A stretch of 64,000 nucleotides of DNA from Tetrahymena thermophila SB210 (lineage: Eukaryota > Ciliophora > Oligohymenophorea > Hymenostomatida > Tetrahymenidae): contig NW_002476363.1 of the NCBI RefSeq assembly GCF_000189635.1, forward strand, positions 434,001 to 498,000, in the 5' to 3' direction. The notes below the pieces were generated by a model that was not told where the DNA came from, did not search any database, and saw only the letters and a program-made list of their open reading frames with translations. Below are positions 60,657 through 64,000 of this stretch, piece after piece. Each line of letters starts with the position of its first letter. Positions within the stretch are counted from its first letter, which is position 1. The position numbers and the translations under genes are program-made.

Positions 60657-63600
60657 TTCATAATTTATTTCAAAAAATGCAGAGTTTTGTTAAACTTAAT
60701 TACAAAATGTTGACTTTCTAAGAGAATTTTGTAGTATGAAAATATTTTATCTCCTTTTATTCTAAGATTTAATCATGCTGAAATTCTTTTTCTATTTATT
60801 TAAATTGATTTTCTTTTTTTTAAACAAATTACAAAAATTGTTATGTGGAAAGAATTTTTTGAAATTCTTGATAAGATCAAAATAATTTATAACATAATAA
60901 TTATTATCAGGATTAATAAATCTTTTAATGTCAGATTTTTCATTATCAAGTTTTAAAACATCTTCTGCTTAAATATTAACAATTTTTAAAAAGTTCTATA
61001 GTAGTTTTTATTTAAAAAATTATTCCATTGGCTCAGAAGAGTTTTACCTCAAAACATCTGTGTTTGCTTGCTGTACTTTAAACATATCTTATTAATCACA
61101 TTTTTTGATTGTATTTATCTCTTTATCAGAATATTAGCTCTCTCTTTACTCATAGGTTACATTTTATCTTTTTGGTATGTTTAAAAATAGCGATGAGGCA
61201 TTTTTTTTAATAGCACTATTCTGCAAACTGTTTACATCTTAATTCTATAATTACTTTTCATGTGAAATTGTTAACATTTTATCATCTATCTTATTTAAAT
61301 CATTATCAAATTTATCTGTTTAGCTTTAAGTCATGAAGAGGGCTAAGCTTTAAGCAATGCATGCATTAATATTTGTATTTTAAACAGAGTTATCAATTGA
61401 AGATCTTTTTTCACTTTACTATGGTTAATATTTATTTGTTTTTTAATTTCTAAGTACAAGGCTTGAACCTTAATTACACTTTTAATTTTCTTCATCACTT
61501 TAACAACTTTTATTATTATTGTTATTGCAATCATCTTAGATATTTGAGTTATATTTAATGATAAGTTTGTTTGATCTAATTTTTGCTTTCTCCTCAATGA
61601 CTTCTTACAGGCTTTTATTAGAGTAGTCTTTATTAATAGAGCCTGATAACTTTATATTATTTTGAAGCTTAGAATTCTAAGATTTATATTCTAAGTTTGG
61701 ATTCATTTTTTCTTTTGTGTGTTCTGCAAAAGCAATTTCTTTATCTTATTTATCTTAAAAATGGTAATTATTTTGATTACTTGACTAATTAATTTAATTT
61801 TCGTCAAATTAATTTTTATTTTTAGTTGGACTGAGTGATTTAATATTTATCTTATTATTATTTATACTACTAATTTATATTTCACTTTGCATTAAATTTT
61901 CTAAGCTTTCCATTTTTTTATTTTCTTTTAGATAATCAACCTGATTTTTTATCAATGATGGCTGCTTTCCAATTTATATTTAAGATTTTATTATTTTTAA
62001 GCTATGATTTTTTTTGTGATCTTTTTATGAATAGTTTATACTTCTATCACTCTTAAACCTATATTGTTCTTTTATCGATTTATTTGAGCTATCACTTTTA
62101 AAAGACGATAAAGAAGTCTAGTTATCAGTTGTATATTAGTCTTCTTCTATATCTTACTCACAAATAGATTGCTAATTTAAGATGTCTTCATCAGTTGAAA
62201 ATAGTATTTACATCTCAGGGCTCAGATCTCTAATATTTTCTTTAAGAAATTAGCAGGTTATTGTGTTAATTTTAATGAAGACTCTTTTAATATAAAAAAG
62301 GGGATAAAATTAACAAAAAAATAGTTATTAATAAGGTTCTAAAAAATTTATCTTCTTTCTTTTTTGGTATTTTATAAAATTTATTATTTAGTAATCATAA
62401 AAACCAAAATTATTTAGAAATTAAATATTTAAAAGTTTTTATATTCTTAAAATTAAAGAAGGAGGGGATAAATAAGGAACTTTCTTCATAAACAAAATAT
62501 TATTTAAATTTTTCACAGTCCAAAAACTGTTTTTGCAGAAGAACATTATTTTTTCTCCCTCCTCCCGATTTTTAAAAATTAATTGACTTAAGTGATTTGA
62601 AAAAAATTTAAACTCTGATTATTAAAAATAAATAAGTAAGTGGAAAATATATTGCAAAAAAAAAATTTCAAAAATAATAAACCTTGGATCATAATTATCA
62701 TTTTAGGATCTTCTTTTATATTTTGCCTATCTTTCTTAAAATAAACTAAAATTATGCTTCAAAGCTATAAATTATGAATCAAATTTTTAATGCACGATTG
62801 GGCAATTTTTGACCATATGACCCATACTTTTACAAGCATAACATTCTAAATACAAAATTGAATAATCTTGTAAGAATTTTATTTATTCTTCCATCATTTT
62901 AAATCTCTCAAAATCTTCTTAATTTTCTTAAATTAGTTTGATAAAGCTATTTCTATTTATCCTGTAAAGAGTAGATAAATTAATGCTCCTTGCACTTGCG
63001 TTTCTAGATAAACCAGAAAAGAAAGAAATCTCACCAAAAATACTGTCTTTAGATAATACTTTTAAAGAATGAGTTTTCTATTTCTAATTAAAGCTATTTA
63101 AAATCAAATTCTAATGAGGTGTTTAATAAATTTCAATTTTTCCACTCTCTATAAAGTAAACTGATTGGTCAATGTAATCCCCTTCTTCAAATATAATTTC
63201 ATTTGGTGAAACAACTACTTCTTCCATAATAAATACTAACTTTCTAAGGGTTTGAGAAGAAAAGTTAGCACCAAAAATCGAATTGTTTTTCAGTATTCTT
63301 GAATTTGTCTCAACAATTATTTCATTTCTCAATTTATTTGATAAAATTTATAAAACTTGATTTTCAGATTATTAGTCTCTGTCTTTTTGTTCTTTAGCTA
63401 GGAAGTTGAGGTAGTGTCTAACTCTACTTTGTAATTATGCGTTCACATTTTTTCTATTCAAGTACCTAAAATATTTTAAACAATTATATAGATCAGATTT
63501 TTATCTTGCTAAATAACTCAAAACTATAAAATTATTATTTTAAATATTTTTAGTGTTAATAGATACCTTTAGATTATAATGATACTATCATTGAGCTCTT

Positions 63601-64000
63601 TAGAAGATTTTTCTATTTCTTAAAGTATAAATCCAATATTATTTATTGAATATGCAAATACACAACTAAATAGAATCATAGATATTGTTATAAAAAGCGC
63701 TTCTATATGATTGCTTGCAGATATGTCTCCATAACCAACTAAAATTTAAAAGAAGTCAGTATTATAAAAAATTAAGTTATATATATATACCTGTTGTCAT
63801 AGTAGTTACTGACCAATACATAGAATAAATGTATAATTATAAGTAAGTTAGCTCATTCAAGCTGTACTTTTAAATCCATGATTAAGAGAATCCATTTTAA
63901 ATTTCATATAAGCCTAACGAATACCATGCTAAACAAACTAAAATTTATATTATTAATAATAAATAATCTTAATTAATTTATTATTATCATTAATAATATA
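60657..64000 (-). CDS. Cyclic-nucleotide-gated K+ channel with CCHC zinc knuckle, copy D (5' end beyond window)
   Basis: The coding part visible runs 63937-60657; from 63938 an intron extends past the right edge, so the N-terminus and S1-S4 are missing. Further introns: 63739-63790, 63466-63566, 62284-62682. Present are the pore helix YWSVTTMTT, TVGYGD, S6 FSCVFAYSINNIG, the cNMP-binding domain, the zinc knuckle CYACKSMGHMVKNC and the long tail. It is closest to copy C. In the tail (about 61620-61682) a one-base loss and a one-base gain compensate each other, so ~20 residues are read in another frame. Near 60659-60662 an extra base turns the ancestral TAT GAA into TAA TGA, so the protein ends FFEINQ, before the conserved YEKYKPTFLSYGVS. 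Confidence 0.85.

Noticed and set aside
61343..61597. Minus-strand basic ORF of 84 codons in the tail of channel copy D
   Set aside because: It is out of frame. The conserved frame gives IEEKAKIRSNKLIIKYNSN, matching copy C.
1..64000. CRISPR arrays, insertion sequences, transposase genes, operons and Shine-Dalgarno sites
   Set aside because: I saw no regularly spaced repeats and no transposase-like frame. Bacterial translation signals do not apply to this eukaryotic sequence.

Overview
The window reads as ciliate macronuclear DNA, most like Tetrahymena or a close oligohymenophorean. It is extremely AT-rich. Every long protein frame runs through many TAA and TAG codons where paralogues or family consensus show Gln, and ends only at TGA (genetic code 6). 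Introns are GT..AG, short and AT-rich; those I resolved run from 41 to 399 nt, too long for Paramecium. A conventional ORF caller sees only fragments of these genes, so all gene models below were rebuilt by hand with TGA as sole stop. In almost every multi-exon model the exon lengths sum to a multiple of three, which I used as an internal check.

Left part (1-16 kb, all minus strand): the 3'-truncated gene of a large secreted/membrane beta-propeller protein (LVIVD-type repeats plus cadherin-like modules and a transmembrane segment), then two tandem paralogous hybrid sensor histidine kinases (membrane helices, PAS, HisKA/HATPase, long linker, receiver). A gene-poor stretch (16-21.8 kb) holds one plus-strand gene for a small low-complexity protein ending in a PNRC/Edc1-like decapping-activator motif, preceded by a CA-rich leader.

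Middle part (21.8-44.3 kb): an FHA-PP2C fusion (+), a 2142-residue cyclin (-), an NAA60-like N-acetyltransferase (-), two identical tRNA-Val(UAC) genes (+), a zinc-ribbon/LRR-like acidic protein (-), a TAF4-like TFIID subunit (-) and a single-pass receptor-like Ser/Thr kinase (+).

Right part (44.3-64 kb, all minus): a tandem array of four paralogous six-helix K+ channels with a TVGYGD filter and a cyclic-nucleotide-binding domain. All four carry a CCHC zinc knuckle just after that domain, followed by a long tail whose C-terminal block is conserved between copies. One copy has two apparent 1-nt frameshifts, one has an in-frame TGA after the knuckle, and the last has a compensated frameshift pair and a shifted C-terminus. 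This array is the most unusual system in the window: cyclic-nucleotide-gated channels joined to a nucleic-acid-type zinc knuckle, diversifying by tandem duplication and partial decay.

Functionally the window is rich in signalling: histidine phosphorelay, cyclic nucleotide gating, a receptor kinase, a phosphatase and a cyclin. The genes are independent transcription units, not operons, and no functional linkage is shown by the sequence. Exon boundaries are predictions from reading frame, splice consensus and paralogue comparison; no transcript or database evidence was available.
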